Positions 1 to 10,598 of a stretch of DNA of 64,000 nucleotides are shown here, piece by piece; position 1 is the stretch's first letter, and every line of letters begins with the position of its first letter. The notes under the pieces are model-generated. The model did not search any database. It was not told the DNA's origin and saw only the letters and a list, made by a program, of their open reading frames with translations. This DNA comes from an uncultured Pelagibacteraceae bacterium. Lineage in GTDB: Bacteria > Pseudomonadota > Alphaproteobacteria > Pelagibacterales > Pelagibacteraceae. Location of the stretch: assembly GCA_902618205.1 (NCBI GenBank), contig CACMZL010000001.1, positions 186,001 through 250,000 of the forward strand. The letters are read 5' to 3'. A program made the position numbers and the translations under genes.

Positions 1-980
1 AATTGGTTCAATCAGGAAATATTTTATTAAGAGACATTGATAAAATTTTATCTGTTCTAAAAAAACAAGCAAAAAAATATAAATTAACTCCATGTATTGG
101 AAGAAGTCATGGAATTCATGCGGAACCAATTACATTTGGTCTAAAATTAGCATCATTTTATGAGGAATTTAAAAGAAATAAATTAAGATTAAAAGATGCA
201 ATAGAAAATGTATCAACATGTGCAATTTCAGGTGCAGTAGGAACATTTGCAAATATAAATCCTAAAGTCGAAACTTATGTTGCAAAAAAATTAAAATTAA
301 AAGCTGAGCCAATTTCAACTCAAATTATTCCAAGAGATAGACATGCACATTATTTTTCAGTTCTCGGGATTATTGCTGGATCTGTTGAAAGAGTAGCTAC
401 AGAAATAAGACATTTACAAAGATCAGAAGTTTATGAATTACAAGAATACTTTTCAAAAGATCAAAAAGGCTCATCTGCTATGCCTCATAAAAAAAATCCA
501 ATATTAAGTGAAAATCTTACAGGACTTGCAAGAATGGTAAGAAGCTATGTAATTCCAGCTTTAGAAAATATTTCTTTGTGGCATGAAAGAGATATTTCTC
601 ACTCTAGTGTTGAGAGAAACATTGGTCCAGACGCAAATATAACTTTAGATTTTGCTTTAGTCAGATTGTCAGGAATTTTGGATAAAATGATTGTTTATCC
701 AAAAACGATGATAAAGAATTTAAACTTAACAAGAGGTCTTGTTTTTTCTCAAGAAGTAATGTTAGAACTTACTAAATCAGGTATCGCTAGAGAGAAAGCG
801 TATAGATTGGTTCAGTCTCATGCAAAAGCTAGTTTTGCAAAGAATACAAACTTATTAACACTTTTAAAAACTGATAAATCGATCACTAGTAAAATAAGTG
901 AAAAAAGATTAGATAAAATTTTTACATATGACAAACACTTAAAAAATGTAAATTATATATTTAAAAGAGTATTTAAATAA
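1..980 (+). CDS. purB: Adenylosuccinate lyase, 5' end cut by window edge
   Basis: Contains the lyase signature GSSAMPHKKNP; followed by purC. The listed start at 3 is not ATG and the frame is at the window edge. Confidence 0.93.
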   Translation, partial: LVQSGNILLRDIDKILSVLKKQAKKYKLTPCIGRSHGIHAEPITFGLKLASFYEEFKRNKLRLKDAIENVSTCAISGAVGTFANINPKVETYVAKKLKLKAEPISTQIIPRDRHAHYFSVLGIIAGSVERVATEIRHLQRSEVYELQEYFSKDQKGSSAMPHKKNPILSENLTGLARMVRSYVIPALENISLWHERDISHSSVERNIGPDANITLDFALVRLSGILDKMIVYPKTMIKNLNLTRGLVFSQEVMLELTKSGIAREKAYRLVQSHAKASFAKNTNLLTLLKTDKSITSKISEKRLDKIFTYDKHLKNVNYIFKRVFK

Positions 981-1765
981 TGAAAAAAGGAAAAAAATTA
1001 TACGAAGGTAAAGCAAAAATAATTTTTGCAAGTAATGATAAAAAATATGTTATCCAACATTTTAAAGATGATGCAACTGCATTTAATAATCAAAAAAAAG
1101 CAGTTATGGATGGTAAAGGAATTTTAAATAATAGAATATCTGAACATATATTAACTCAATTAAACAATGTTGGAATCAAAAATCATTTAGTAAAACGTTT
1201 AAATATGAGAGAGCAACTAGTTCAGCATATTGAAATTATACCTATTGAATTTATTGTAAGAAACATAGCAACTGGATCATTAACCAAAAGATTGGGTATT
1301 GAAGATGGGACAGTCTTAGATAATCCATTAATAGAATATTGCTTAAAAGATGATGAATTAGGTGATCCTTTAGTAAGTACTGAACACATCTTAGCTTTTA
1401 AATGGATGGAGAAGGATGAACTAAAATTAATTAATAAAGAATTAAATAGAATTAACGATTTTCTTCAAGGTATGTTTAGGGGTGTTGGAATTAAACTTGT
1501 AGATTTTAAGGTAGAATTTGGAAGATATGAAAAAAATGGAAAAAAAGAGATCATGCTTGCAGATGAAATAAGTCCAGACACATGCAGACTATGGGACGTA
1601 AATAGTGATAAAAAATTAGATAAAGATAGGTTTAGAAAAGGTCTTGGTAATCTAATTGAGGCTTATCAAGAAGTTGCTAGAAGATTAGATATACTTCATG
1701 AACAATCAAATATAAGACCATTAAAATACACCAAGCCACAAGCAGTAAAGATTAAAAAGAAGTAA
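980..1765 (+). CDS. purC: Phosphoribosylaminoimidazole-succinocarboxamide synthase
   Basis: YEGKAKI, EFIVRNIATGS and LADEISPDTCRLWD motifs; purine operon context. Confidence 0.96.
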   Translation: MKKGKKLYEGKAKIIFASNDKKYVIQHFKDDATAFNNQKKAVMDGKGILNNRISEHILTQLNNVGIKNHLVKRLNMREQLVQHIEIIPIEFIVRNIATGSLTKRLGIEDGTVLDNPLIEYCLKDDELGDPLVSTEHILAFKWMEKDELKLINKELNRINDFLQGMFRGVGIKLVDFKVEFGRYEKNGKKEIMLADEISPDTCRLWDVNSDKKLDKDRFRKGLGNLIEAYQEVARRLDILHEQSNIRPLKYTKPQAVKIKKK

Positions 1766-1998
1766 TGAAAATTAAAGTAATTGTAACTCTTAAAAATGGA
1801 GTTTTAGATCCTCAAGGGAAAGCTATTCAACAAACACTTAACGGAATGAACTTTGGGAATGTAGAAGATGTAAGGCAAGGTAAATATTTTGAAATTGAAG
1901 TTAAAGAGAAAGATGAAAAAAAAGCAAAGTCTTTAGTAGATGATATGTGCAAAAAGCTATTAGCAAATCTTGTTATTGAGGATTACAAAATAGTTTAA
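1765..1998 (+). CDS. purS: Phosphoribosylformylglycinamidine synthase subunit PurS
   Basis: 77 aa, VTLKNGVLDPQGKAI; between purC and purQ. Confidence 0.95.
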   Translation: MKIKVIVTLKNGVLDPQGKAIQQTLNGMNFGNVEDVRQGKYFEIEVKEKDEKKAKSLVDDMCKKLLANLVIEDYKIV

Positions 1999-2001
1999 TA
2001 A

Positions 2002-2685
2002 ATGAGATCATCAGTCATTATTTTTCCAGGATCAAATTGTGATAGAGACATGGATGTTGCTCTAAAAAAATTTGGTTTTAATAATCAAATGGTTTGGCAC
2101 AATGATCAATCTATTCCAAAATCAGATTTAATAGTATTACCCGGGGGTTTTTCTTACGGTGATTACTTAAGATGTGGAAGCATTGCTTCAAAATCAAAAA
2201 TTATAAAATCAGTGATTGATTTTGCTAATTCTGGAGGTCTAGTATTGGGTATTTGTAATGGATTTCAAATCTTAACTGAAACTGGACTACTAAATGGAAT
2301 TTTACAACAAAATAAGTTTCTAAATTTTATATGCAGCAATGTTTATGTAAAAGTTAAAGATAAACAAAATAAATATTTTAAAGATTTGAAAAAAGATGTT
2401 TTAGAACTTCATATTGCCCATAATGAAGGAAATTACTTTTGTAGTGATGATGAATTGAAATCGTTAGAGGATAATAGTCAAATAGCTGTAACGTATTGCG
2501 GAGTAGATGGCGCAGAAAATGAAAAAACTAATCCTAACGGAGCAATTAAAAATATAGCTGGAATATTTAATAGAAATAAAAATGTATTGGGAATGATGCC
2601 TCATCCTGAAAGAATGATAGATAAATATTTATCAGGTGAAGATGGTTCATTATTTTTCAAAAATATTTTAGATAATTTTAAATAA
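2002..2685 (+). CDS. purQ: Phosphoribosylformylglycinamidine synthase subunit PurQ
   Basis: Class I glutamine amidotransferase: LGICNGFQ and MMPHPER. Confidence 0.96.
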   Translation: MRSSVIIFPGSNCDRDMDVALKKFGFNNQMVWHNDQSIPKSDLIVLPGGFSYGDYLRCGSIASKSKIIKSVIDFANSGGLVLGICNGFQILTETGLLNGILQQNKFLNFICSNVYVKVKDKQNKYFKDLKKDVLELHIAHNEGNYFCSDDELKSLEDNSQIAVTYCGVDGAENEKTNPNGAIKNIAGIFNRNKNVLGMMPHPERMIDKYLSGEDGSLFFKNILDNFK

Positions 2686-4877
2686 TGGAAGTTACAGAAG
2701 CAGTTGCAATAGACCACGGATTAAAAAAAGAAGAGTTTTCTAAAATATGTGAACTTCTTAAGAGGACACCTAATTTAACTGAGCTTGCAATATTTTCAGC
2801 AATGTGGAACGAACATTGCTCATATAAGTCTTCTAGAAAACATTTAAAAAAAATGCACACCAAAGGAAAACAGGTCATTCAAGGACCTGGAGAAAATGCT
2901 GGTGTCATTGATATTGGAGATGACGATGCAATTGTATTTAAAATTGAAAGCCACAACCACCCTTCGTTTATTGAACCTTATCAAGGAGCAGCGACTGGAG
3001 TTGGTGGAATTATGAGGGATGTATTTACAATGGGAGCAAGACCAATAGCAAATCTAAATTCAATTCATTTTGGTTCACCACAACATAAAAAAACAAGAAA
3101 CTTATTAAGAGGAGTTGTTAAAGGCATCGGGGGTTATGGAAATTGTATTGGAGTTCCAACGATTGCTGGTCAAACAACTTTTGATGAGTCTTACAATGGC
3201 AATATATTAGTAAATGCCATGACTCTTGGTTTAGTAAATAAAAATAAGATTTTTTACTCAAAAGCAGCTGGATTAGATAAACCAGTAATATACGTAGGTT
3301 CAAAAACTGGAAGAGATGGAATTCATGGTGCCAGTATGGCTTCTGCAACTTTCGATGACAAAATTGAAGAAAAAAAACCAACAGTTCAAGTTGGTGACCC
3401 ATTTACTGAAAAATTATTACTTGAAGCGTGTCTAGAATTAATGGCTGATAATTCAATTATTGCAATTCAAGACATGGGAGCAGCAGGATTAACATCTTCA
3501 AGTGTGGAAATGGCATCAAAAGGAAATCTTGGAATTGAATTAAATCTTAGTGAAGTTCCTTGTAGAGAGGAAAAAATGACACCATACGAAATAATGTTGT
3601 CTGAAAGTCAAGAGAGAATGCTTATAGTTCTTGAAAAAGGAAAAGAAGAGCACGCGAAGAAAATATTTGATAAATGGAACCTAGATTTCGCAGTTATAGG
3701 TAAAACAACTAATTCAAAAAAAATAGAATTAATATTTGATAATAAAAAAGTTGCTGAAATACCGATTGATCTTCTTGCTGAAAATGCTCCCATCTATGAT
3801 CGTCCTTGGAAAAAAACTAAATTGCCTCAAAAATTAAAATTTGATAAGGATGAATTTAAATCTCTAAAATTATCAGATTGTCTAAAAAAGATTTTAAGTA
3901 ATTCAAATATTTCAGATAAAAAGTGGATATGGGATCAATACGACCACACAGTAATGGGTGATACAATCCAAAAACCAGGTGGTGACGCTGGTGTTGTAAG
4001 AGTTCATGGAACTGATAAAGCGGTAGCAGCATCAGTAGATTCATCTGCATTATATTGCTTCTCTCATCCATTAACTGGAGGAAAACAAATAGTTTGTGAG
4101 AGCTATAGAAATCTTATTTCGGTAGGAGCTAAACCTATTGCTATTACAAATTGTTTAAACTTTGGAAATCCAGAAAAAGAAAAAAATATGGGTGAATTCG
4201 TAGAATGTGTTGAAGGAATTACAGAAGCAAGTAAGTATCTAGACTTTCCAGTCGTATCTGGAAATGTTTCGTTTTATAACGAAACAAAAGATAAAGGAAT
4301 AAAGCCTACACCAACAATTGGAGGTGTGGGGCTAATCTCTGACTATCAACAAATGCTTACAATGGATTTTAAAACCGAAGGGAACCTAGTTTATGTAATT
4401 GGTAAAACGGACGGACATTTAGATCAAAGTATTTTTGCAAGAGAGCTACTAAATGAAAAAAAAGGTCCTCCTCCAACTGTCAATCTATTTAATGAAAAAA
4501 ATATTGGTGCGACAATCTTAGATTTATCTAGAAAAAATCTTATAGTGAGTTGCCATGATGTGTCATTAGGTGGAATTTTAACTGCGGTATCAAAAATGTG
4601 TATTAAGGGAAAAAAAGGAATAAAAATCAATTCACTTAAAGGTTTAACAAATAAATATGAATATTTCTTTGGTGAAGATCAGGCTCGTTATATTATCGAA
4701 ATACCTAAAGCTAGTTTGAAGAAAGTAAAAGAGATTTTAAACAAATATTCAGTACATTTTGACGAATTAGGAATAATAGATGGCAATTCCATCAAATATA
4801 ATGCTGATATCAATTTGCCTATTGAAGAATTAGCAGATGCACATAAATATTGGTTAAAGAAGTATATGGATAGCTAA
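2685..4877 (+). CDS. purL: Phosphoribosylformylglycinamidine synthase subunit PurL
   Basis: MWNEHCSYKSS, ESHNHPS; 730 aa. Confidence 0.97.
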   Translation: MEVTEAVAIDHGLKKEEFSKICELLKRTPNLTELAIFSAMWNEHCSYKSSRKHLKKMHTKGKQVIQGPGENAGVIDIGDDDAIVFKIESHNHPSFIEPYQGAATGVGGIMRDVFTMGARPIANLNSIHFGSPQHKKTRNLLRGVVKGIGGYGNCIGVPTIAGQTTFDESYNGNILVNAMTLGLVNKNKIFYSKAAGLDKPVIYVGSKTGRDGIHGASMASATFDDKIEEKKPTVQVGDPFTEKLLLEACLELMADNSIIAIQDMGAAGLTSSSVEMASKGNLGIELNLSEVPCREEKMTPYEIMLSESQERMLIVLEKGKEEHAKKIFDKWNLDFAVIGKTTNSKKIELIFDNKKVAEIPIDLLAENAPIYDRPWKKTKLPQKLKFDKDEFKSLKLSDCLKKILSNSNISDKKWIWDQYDHTVMGDTIQKPGGDAGVVRVHGTDKAVAASVDSSALYCFSHPLTGGKQIVCESYRNLISVGAKPIAITNCLNFGNPEKEKNMGEFVECVEGITEASKYLDFPVVSGNVSFYNETKDKGIKPTPTIGGVGLISDYQQMLTMDFKTEGNLVYVIGKTDGHLDQSIFARELLNEKKGPPPTVNLFNEKNIGATILDLSRKNLIVSCHDVSLGGILTAVSKMCIKGKKGIKINSLKGLTNKYEYFFGEDQARYIIEIPKASLKKVKEILNKYSVHFDELGIIDGNSIKYNADINLPIEELADAHKYWLKKYMDS

Positions 4878-5107
4878 TGGCAATGGATTTAAAAGAAATT
4901 GAGAGTTTAATTAAGGAAGGATTACCTGACGCAAAAGTTGAAATTCAAGATTTAGCAGGTGATGGAAATCACTATTCTGCTACAGTGACATCATCTAAAT
5001 TTTCAGGTAAAAGTAAAATAGAACAACATAAAATGGTATATAATTCTTTAAAAGGTAAAATGGGAAACGAGCTTCACGCTTTAGCAATTAAAACAAAGGA
5101 AAATTAA
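4877..5107 (+). CDS. BolA family protein
   Basis: 76 aa, BolA-like; directly upstream of a monothiol glutaredoxin. Confidence 0.88.
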   Translation: MAMDLKEIESLIKEGLPDAKVEIQDLAGDGNHYSATVTSSKFSGKSKIEQHKMVYNSLKGKMGNELHALAIKTKEN

Positions 5108-5446
5108 ATGGAACAAGAAACAAATGATTTAATAAAAAGTGAAATTGAAAATAACGATGTATGTCTTTTTATGAAAGGTACGCCAGATGCACCTCAGTGT
5201 GGGTTTTCGATGGCAACTTCAAATATTTTAAAGGTTCTTGAGGTAAATTTTAAAGGTGTAAATGTTTTATCTGATCAAAAGTTAAGAGAGGGTATAAAAG
5301 TATATAGTGATTGGCCAACTATTCCTCAACTATACGTTAAAAACGAGTTTATTGGTGGATGTGATATCGTAAAAGAAATGTATGAGAGTGGAGAACTTGC
5401 AAAACTTTTAGAAGCTAAAGGAATATACTTTAAGGCTAAAAATTAA
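5108..5446 (+). CDS. grxD: Monothiol glutaredoxin, Grx4 family
   Basis: FMKGTPDAPQCGFS CGFS motif, WPTIPQLYV, GGCDIV. Confidence 0.95.
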   Translation: MEQETNDLIKSEIENNDVCLFMKGTPDAPQCGFSMATSNILKVLEVNFKGVNVLSDQKLREGIKVYSDWPTIPQLYVKNEFIGGCDIVKEMYESGELAKLLEAKGIYFKAKN

Positions 5447-6064
5447 TTATCTAGAGTAATATTCAATTACTAAATTTGGCTCCATCACAACTGGATAAGG
5501 CACCTCTTCAAAAGATGGAACTCTTACAAATTTAACTTTTTTATTTTTTTCATCTAATTGTAGATATTCCGGAACTTCTCTTTCCTTATTAGCAAGTGCA
5601 ATATCAATTAAAGCAAGTTGTTTAGATTTATCTCTAATTTCAATAGTATCTTCTTCTTTGAGTTGATAACTCGAAATATTTACTTTTTTTCCATTCACTT
5701 TAACATGACCGTGATTAATAAGCTGTCTTGATGAAAAAATAGTATTTGATAACTTTGATCTATAAATTACAGCATCTAATCTTCTCTCTAATAATCCAAT
5801 TAAATTTTCAGCTGTATCGCCTTTTTTCATGATCGCTTTTTTGTAAACATTTCTAAACTGTCTTTCATTCATGTTTCCATAATAAGATTTTAATTTTTGT
5901 TTTGCCTGAAGTTGAATTCCATAATCTGAAGGTTTGCCAGCTTTTGTTTGTCCATGTTGTCCTGGAGGATAGGCTCTTGTATTGAAAGGGCTTTTGGGTC
6001 TCCCCCACAAGTTCACTTTTAATCTTCTATCTACTTTATGTTTAGAGTTTAATCTTTTTGTCAT
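5447..6064 (-). CDS. rpsD: 30S ribosomal protein S4
   Basis: 205 aa, S4 RNA-binding domain RLDAVIYRSKLSNTIFSSRQLINHGHVKVNGKKVNI. Confidence 0.97.
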   Translation of the reverse strand: MTKRLNSKHKVDRRLKVNLWGRPKSPFNTRAYPPGQHGQTKAGKPSDYGIQLQAKQKLKSYYGNMNERQFRNVYKKAIMKKGDTAENLIGLLERRLDAVIYRSKLSNTIFSSRQLINHGHVKVNGKKVNISSYQLKEEDTIEIRDKSKQLALIDIALANKEREVPEYLQLDEKNKKVKFVRVPSFEEVPYPVVMEPNLVIEYYSR

Positions 6065-6099
6065 TAATAGGTGGCTTTATAAGCGTAAGTTATGTTTTG

Positions 6100-6822
6100 T
6101 CAATCAACCTTTTCCTTGCTTAAACCTGCAAATACACTCGATAAAATACGAGTTTCTTTTTCTGAAAGATTTAGTTTATAGAAAATACTTCTTAAATTTT
6201 CCATCATGATCGGTTTTTTTTCAGGTGGATGAAAAAAATTCTTATTTTCTAAATTATTAATGCATAAATTCAACATTCTTTGAATGTCATTCTTATTTGC
6301 ATTTTTAATTTTTTTTGACTTTTGAAAGGTAAACTTTTTATTTGAAATTAGGCCATTTACTATTTGAGCTACTATAATTAGACTATGAGACAAATTTAAA
6401 GATCTAAAATTCTTATTACTTGGGATTTGTAAAGTATAATCAGCATAACTAATTTCATTATTTGATAATCCAGATGCTTCGGATCCAAAAAGAAAACCAA
6501 CCTTTTTTTTGTAATTAATCTTATTAAGATCAGTTATTGATATATGTTTAATATTTTTATTTCTAAATCTTGCAGATGTTGCAACTAATATATCCAAATT
6601 ACTTAATGATGTTTCTAAATTCTTATATACTTTTGCTTTTTTAATAACATCTTTTGCCCCTACAGATGTTGCTATAATTTTATCATTCGGAAATGACGGT
6701 TTTGGATTAACAATTGATAGATTGTTAAAATTAAAATTTTTTAATGCTCTGGCACATGCTCCTATATTTTCTGATAATTGAGGTTTATGTAAAATGAAAG
6801 TTATATTTTTAAATGACATCAA
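6100..6822 (-). CDS. SpoU/TrmJ-family RNA methyltransferase
   Basis: N-terminal LHKPQLSENIGACARALKNF and LFGSEASGLSNNEI. Confidence 0.88.
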   Translation of the reverse strand: MMSFKNITFILHKPQLSENIGACARALKNFNFNNLSIVNPKPSFPNDKIIATSVGAKDVIKKAKVYKNLETSLSNLDILVATSARFRNKNIKHISITDLNKINYKKKVGFLFGSEASGLSNNEISYADYTLQIPSNKNFRSLNLSHSLIIVAQIVNGLISNKKFTFQKSKKIKNANKNDIQRMLNLCINNLENKNFFHPPEKKPIMMENLRSIFYKLNLSEKETRILSSVFAGLSKEKVD

Positions 6823-8432
6823 GTACTTGCAGGAGCATTATCCTTGAAAAGCTTATAATCCAAACTATCAACTAAAGCTTTAAAAGATGCATCAATAATA
6901 TTTGGAGAAACTCCTATTGTAAACCAATTACCATGTTTTGAGTCTGCACTTTCTATAGAAACTCTAGTAACAGCTCCAGTTCCTGTATTTAATATTCTAA
7001 CTTTATAATCAACTAATTTTAGATCTTTTAAGTATTCTGAGTATTTTTCAAGTTTATTTACATTTTTTCTAATTGCATTATCTAAAGCATTAACTGGTCC
7101 GTTACCCTGGCCTTCACACAATATTTCATGACCATCAACTTCAAGTTTTGCTTTTGCAAATGATATTACTTCTCCAGTTGAATCTTTCTTAACAGAAACA
7201 TCATATTCGTTAATTGAAATATATCTTGGTATTTCTCCCATCAATCTTCTGGCTAAAAGTTCAAAAGATGCATCAGCACCATCGTAACTATATCCTATGA
7301 ATTCTCTATCCTTTACTTCATGAAGAAGTTTTTTGATTTTAGGATCTTCTTTTTTAATATTAATGCCAATTGCTTTCAATCTAGACATTATATTAGATTG
7401 TCCAGATTGATCTGAAACAACAATATTTCTAGCATTACCTACTTCATCAGGATTAATATGTTCATAAGTTTTTGGATTTTTTTGTACAGCTGATACATGC
7501 ATTCCACCTTTGTGTGAAAATGCAGATGCACCCACATAAGGTAAATGTTTATTTGGTTTTCTATTTAATATTTCGTCTAATAATCTTGAACATTGAGTTA
7601 AATTTTTAATATTTTCTGGTTTAATATTAATTTCATATTTATCTGAAAAATCTTTTTTCAAAAAAAAAGTTGGGATCAAAGACATTAAATTTGCATTACC
7701 ACATCTTTCTCCGAGTCCATTTATTGTGCCCTGAACCTGTCTAACTCCTGCTTGAACGGCTACTAAACTATTGGCAACCGCATTTTCAGTATCGTTGTGG
7801 GCATGAATTCCAAGGTTTTTTCCGGGTATATGCTTTCTTACTTCCTCAACAATTTTAGAAACTTCGTGAGGCAATGTTCCTCCATTAGTATCACATAATA
7901 CAATCCATCTTGCACCACTATCATATGCAGCTTTTAAACATGATATTGCATATTCAGGATTAGATTTATAACCATCAAAAAAATGTTCAGCATCAAACAT
8001 AAATTCTTTACCTGAATTAACTATATGCTTTGCGCTCTCTCTTATATTTTCTAAATTTTGATCATTTGAAATACCCAAGGCAACATCAACATGAAAATCC
8101 CAACTTTTACCAAATAAACAAATTGATGAACTCTTTGAATTAATCAAAGATGACAACATCGGGTCATTTTTTGCGCTATGCTCAGATTTTTTAGTCATAC
8201 CAAAAGCTGTAAGATTTGCATTTTTAAAGTTTTGATCTTTATTAAAAAATTCTGTATCTGTTGGATTTGCTCCTGGCCAACCACCCTCTATATAATCAAC
8301 TCCCAAGTTATCCAAAGATTTAGCGATTTTTTCTTTTTCATTTAATGAAAAATCTACTCCTTGAGTTTGTGCCCCATCTCTAAGAGTTGTATCAAATATA
8401 TAGATTTTTTCTTTACTCATTTTAATTTCCAC
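6819..8432 (-). CDS. cimA: (R)-citramalate synthase
   Basis: FDTTLRDGAQTQGVDFSLNEK; 537 aa HMGL-like enzyme with LeuA-type C-terminal domain. Confidence 0.9.
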   Translation of the reverse strand: MEIKMSKEKIYIFDTTLRDGAQTQGVDFSLNEKEKIAKSLDNLGVDYIEGGWPGANPTDTEFFNKDQNFKNANLTAFGMTKKSEHSAKNDPMLSSLINSKSSSICLFGKSWDFHVDVALGISNDQNLENIRESAKHIVNSGKEFMFDAEHFFDGYKSNPEYAISCLKAAYDSGARWIVLCDTNGGTLPHEVSKIVEEVRKHIPGKNLGIHAHNDTENAVANSLVAVQAGVRQVQGTINGLGERCGNANLMSLIPTFFLKKDFSDKYEINIKPENIKNLTQCSRLLDEILNRKPNKHLPYVGASAFSHKGGMHVSAVQKNPKTYEHINPDEVGNARNIVVSDQSGQSNIMSRLKAIGINIKKEDPKIKKLLHEVKDREFIGYSYDGADASFELLARRLMGEIPRYISINEYDVSVKKDSTGEVISFAKAKLEVDGHEILCEGQGNGPVNALDNAIRKNVNKLEKYSEYLKDLKLVDYKVRILNTGTGAVTRVSIESADSKHGNWFTIGVSPNIIDASFKALVDSLDYKLFKDNAPAST

Positions 8433-9778
8433 GAGGTTGTACCATCTTTATCCTCAATTAAAATACCCTTATCTAAAAGATCTTTCCTTATTTTGTCAGC
8501 TAATTCATAATTTTTTTCATCTCTTGCTTTATTTCTCTCAGCTATTTTTGAATTAATTTCATCCTCTGAAAGAGAAATTGTATTTTTTTTTGTTTGTAGC
8601 CAATCTTCTGAAGTATCAGTTAATAGACCTATAAAATTGCAAGCTTTTACAAAAGTTGCCTTATCCTCATTCGTTCCAGTTGAAGCTTTACTATATAAAG
8701 AATGTAAATTAGCAATATAACCTGGGGTGTTTAAATCGTCATATAAAGGATCTAATAATTCATCTGGTAATATTGTATCTTTGTGAACATCAGAATAGGC
8801 TAAATACCATTTGCTTAAAGTCTTTTCACATTCTGATATTAGTTTTTCATTCCAATCTAATCCTTGTCTATAGTGAGCACTAATTAATGCTAATCTCAAA
8901 ACTTGGCCATTATATTTTTTTTTAAAATCTTTTATTTTCAATATGTTTCCCTGAGATTTTGCCATTTTTTCATTAGAAAGAGTTATAAATCCGTTATGAA
9001 CCCAATAATTTGCAAACGAATTTGTTTCATTTGCACATCTTGACTGAGCAATCTCATTTTCATGATGAGGAAAAATCAAGTCTCTACCACCCCCATGAAT
9101 ATCAAATTCTTCACCCAAATATCTTTTAGACATAACTGAACATTCTAAATGCCAACCTGGTCTACCTTTACCCCAAGGAGAATCCCACGAAGGCTCTTTA
9201 TCTGTTGATGGTTTCCATAATACAAAATCTTCAGGATTTTTTTTTATTTCTGAAACCTCTACTCGTGAACCAGCTATTAATTCATCTAACTTTTTATTAG
9301 ATAGTTTTCCATAATCACTAAATTTTTTAACTTCAAAATAAACATGCTTATCCTTTGAATATGCAAACCCTTTTTTCTCTAGTTCTGTGATCATTTCAAT
9401 CATTTGTTTTATATTTTCTGTTGCCTTTGGTTCGCTGTTTGGTGTTTCACATTTTAAATAATTACAATCCTTATGAAAATTTTCAGTAATTTTTGAAGTT
9501 AAGTCGTTTATAGAAATATTTTGATCATTAGATGCTTTGATTATTTTGTCATCTATGTCTGTTATATTTCTGATATATTTTACAGATGTTGATCCATATT
9601 TATTTTTTAGAATTTTATATAGAATATCAAAAACAACTAATGGTCTGGCATTACCAATATGTGGATCATCATAAACAGTAGGACCACAAACATACATGCC
9701 TATGGATTTTTCATTTTTGGGAGTAAATTTTTCTTTCTTGCCACCTAGACTATTAGTTAAAAATATATCTTTAGTCAT
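8417..9778 (-). CDS. cysS: Cysteinyl-tRNA synthetase
   Basis: YVCGPTVYDDPHIGNARP, WHLECSVM, KMAKSQGN. Confidence 0.96.
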   Translation of the reverse strand: MTKDIFLTNSLGGKKEKFTPKNEKSIGMYVCGPTVYDDPHIGNARPLVVFDILYKILKNKYGSTSVKYIRNITDIDDKIIKASNDQNISINDLTSKITENFHKDCNYLKCETPNSEPKATENIKQMIEMITELEKKGFAYSKDKHVYFEVKKFSDYGKLSNKKLDELIAGSRVEVSEIKKNPEDFVLWKPSTDKEPSWDSPWGKGRPGWHLECSVMSKRYLGEEFDIHGGGRDLIFPHHENEIAQSRCANETNSFANYWVHNGFITLSNEKMAKSQGNILKIKDFKKKYNGQVLRLALISAHYRQGLDWNEKLISECEKTLSKWYLAYSDVHKDTILPDELLDPLYDDLNTPGYIANLHSLYSKASTGTNEDKATFVKACNFIGLLTDTSEDWLQTKKNTISLSEDEINSKIAERNKARDEKNYELADKIRKDLLDKGILIEDKDGTTSWKLK

Positions 9779-9823
9779 ACAACTAGGAATATACTTAAAT
9801 TATAGATTTGTGAATCTATTTGA

Positions 9824-10561
9824 TTAATTAGGAATTTTGCATACTGGAATTGGTTCCATTTTATGCAAATTTGCACTTCGAATTGAATTATATTTATCTC
9901 TATTTACAGAATTTTCATTATCCATTGCTTCTTCTAATTCTTTATATGACAAACCTAGCTGGCCTTCATCAGTACGACCATCATCCCATAAACCATCTGT
10001 AGGAGGAGCATCAATAATCTCTTTTAAAATTCCAAGTTCTTTACCAAGTTCCCATACCTCAGTTTTATTACAATCTGCTATTGGAGAAATATCTACTCCA
10101 CCATCACCATACTTTGTATAAAAACCAACTCCAAAATCTTCTACTTTATTTCCTGTTCCAACAACTATCCCATTGTTTGCTGCAGCTACTTGATAAAGTG
10201 TTGTCATTCTTAATCTTGCCCTAGAATTTGCCATCCCATGTTCACTACCAAAATTGTTTAGTGTTCCTTCAAATGTTTTGAATAAACTATCTAATTCTAA
10301 TGTGTGCCCCTCTACATTGCTAAAATTCTTCTTTAACCATTCTTGATGCGCCAAACTTAAATCATGTTGAGCAGATTTTTGTTTAATAGGCATTGATAAA
10401 ACAATTGTTTTTAAACCAGTCATTGCACTTAATGTACTTGAGACAGATGAGTCTATTCCGCCAGAAATACCAATCACTAAAGATTGAGCTTTTTTTGGCA
10501 TAGAATTCACATAATCTGAAATCCAGTTTTTAATATGATTCACTTTATCTTTGGGTGTCAT
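9824..10561 (-). CDS. nadE: NH3-dependent NAD+ synthetase
   Basis: SLVIGISGGIDSSV P-loop; 245 aa without a nitrilase domain. Confidence 0.93.
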   Translation of the reverse strand: MTPKDKVNHIKNWISDYVNSMPKKAQSLVIGISGGIDSSVSSTLSAMTGLKTIVLSMPIKQKSAQHDLSLAHQEWLKKNFSNVEGHTLELDSLFKTFEGTLNNFGSEHGMANSRARLRMTTLYQVAAANNGIVVGTGNKVEDFGVGFYTKYGDGGVDISPIADCNKTEVWELGKELGILKEIIDAPPTDGLWDDGRTDEGQLGLSYKELEEAMDNENSVNRDKYNSIRSANLHKMEPIPVCKIPN

Positions 10562-10598
10562 AATTCAAATATAAGAAAAAAAATTTATTTTTAAACTG

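Noticed and set aside
2678-5000. Antisense ORFs inside purL (2678-2878, 3118-3402, 3608-3793, 3856-4071, 4424-4630, all minus)
   Set aside because: They lie wholly opposite a strong conserved gene; low-complexity translations with no recognisable domain.
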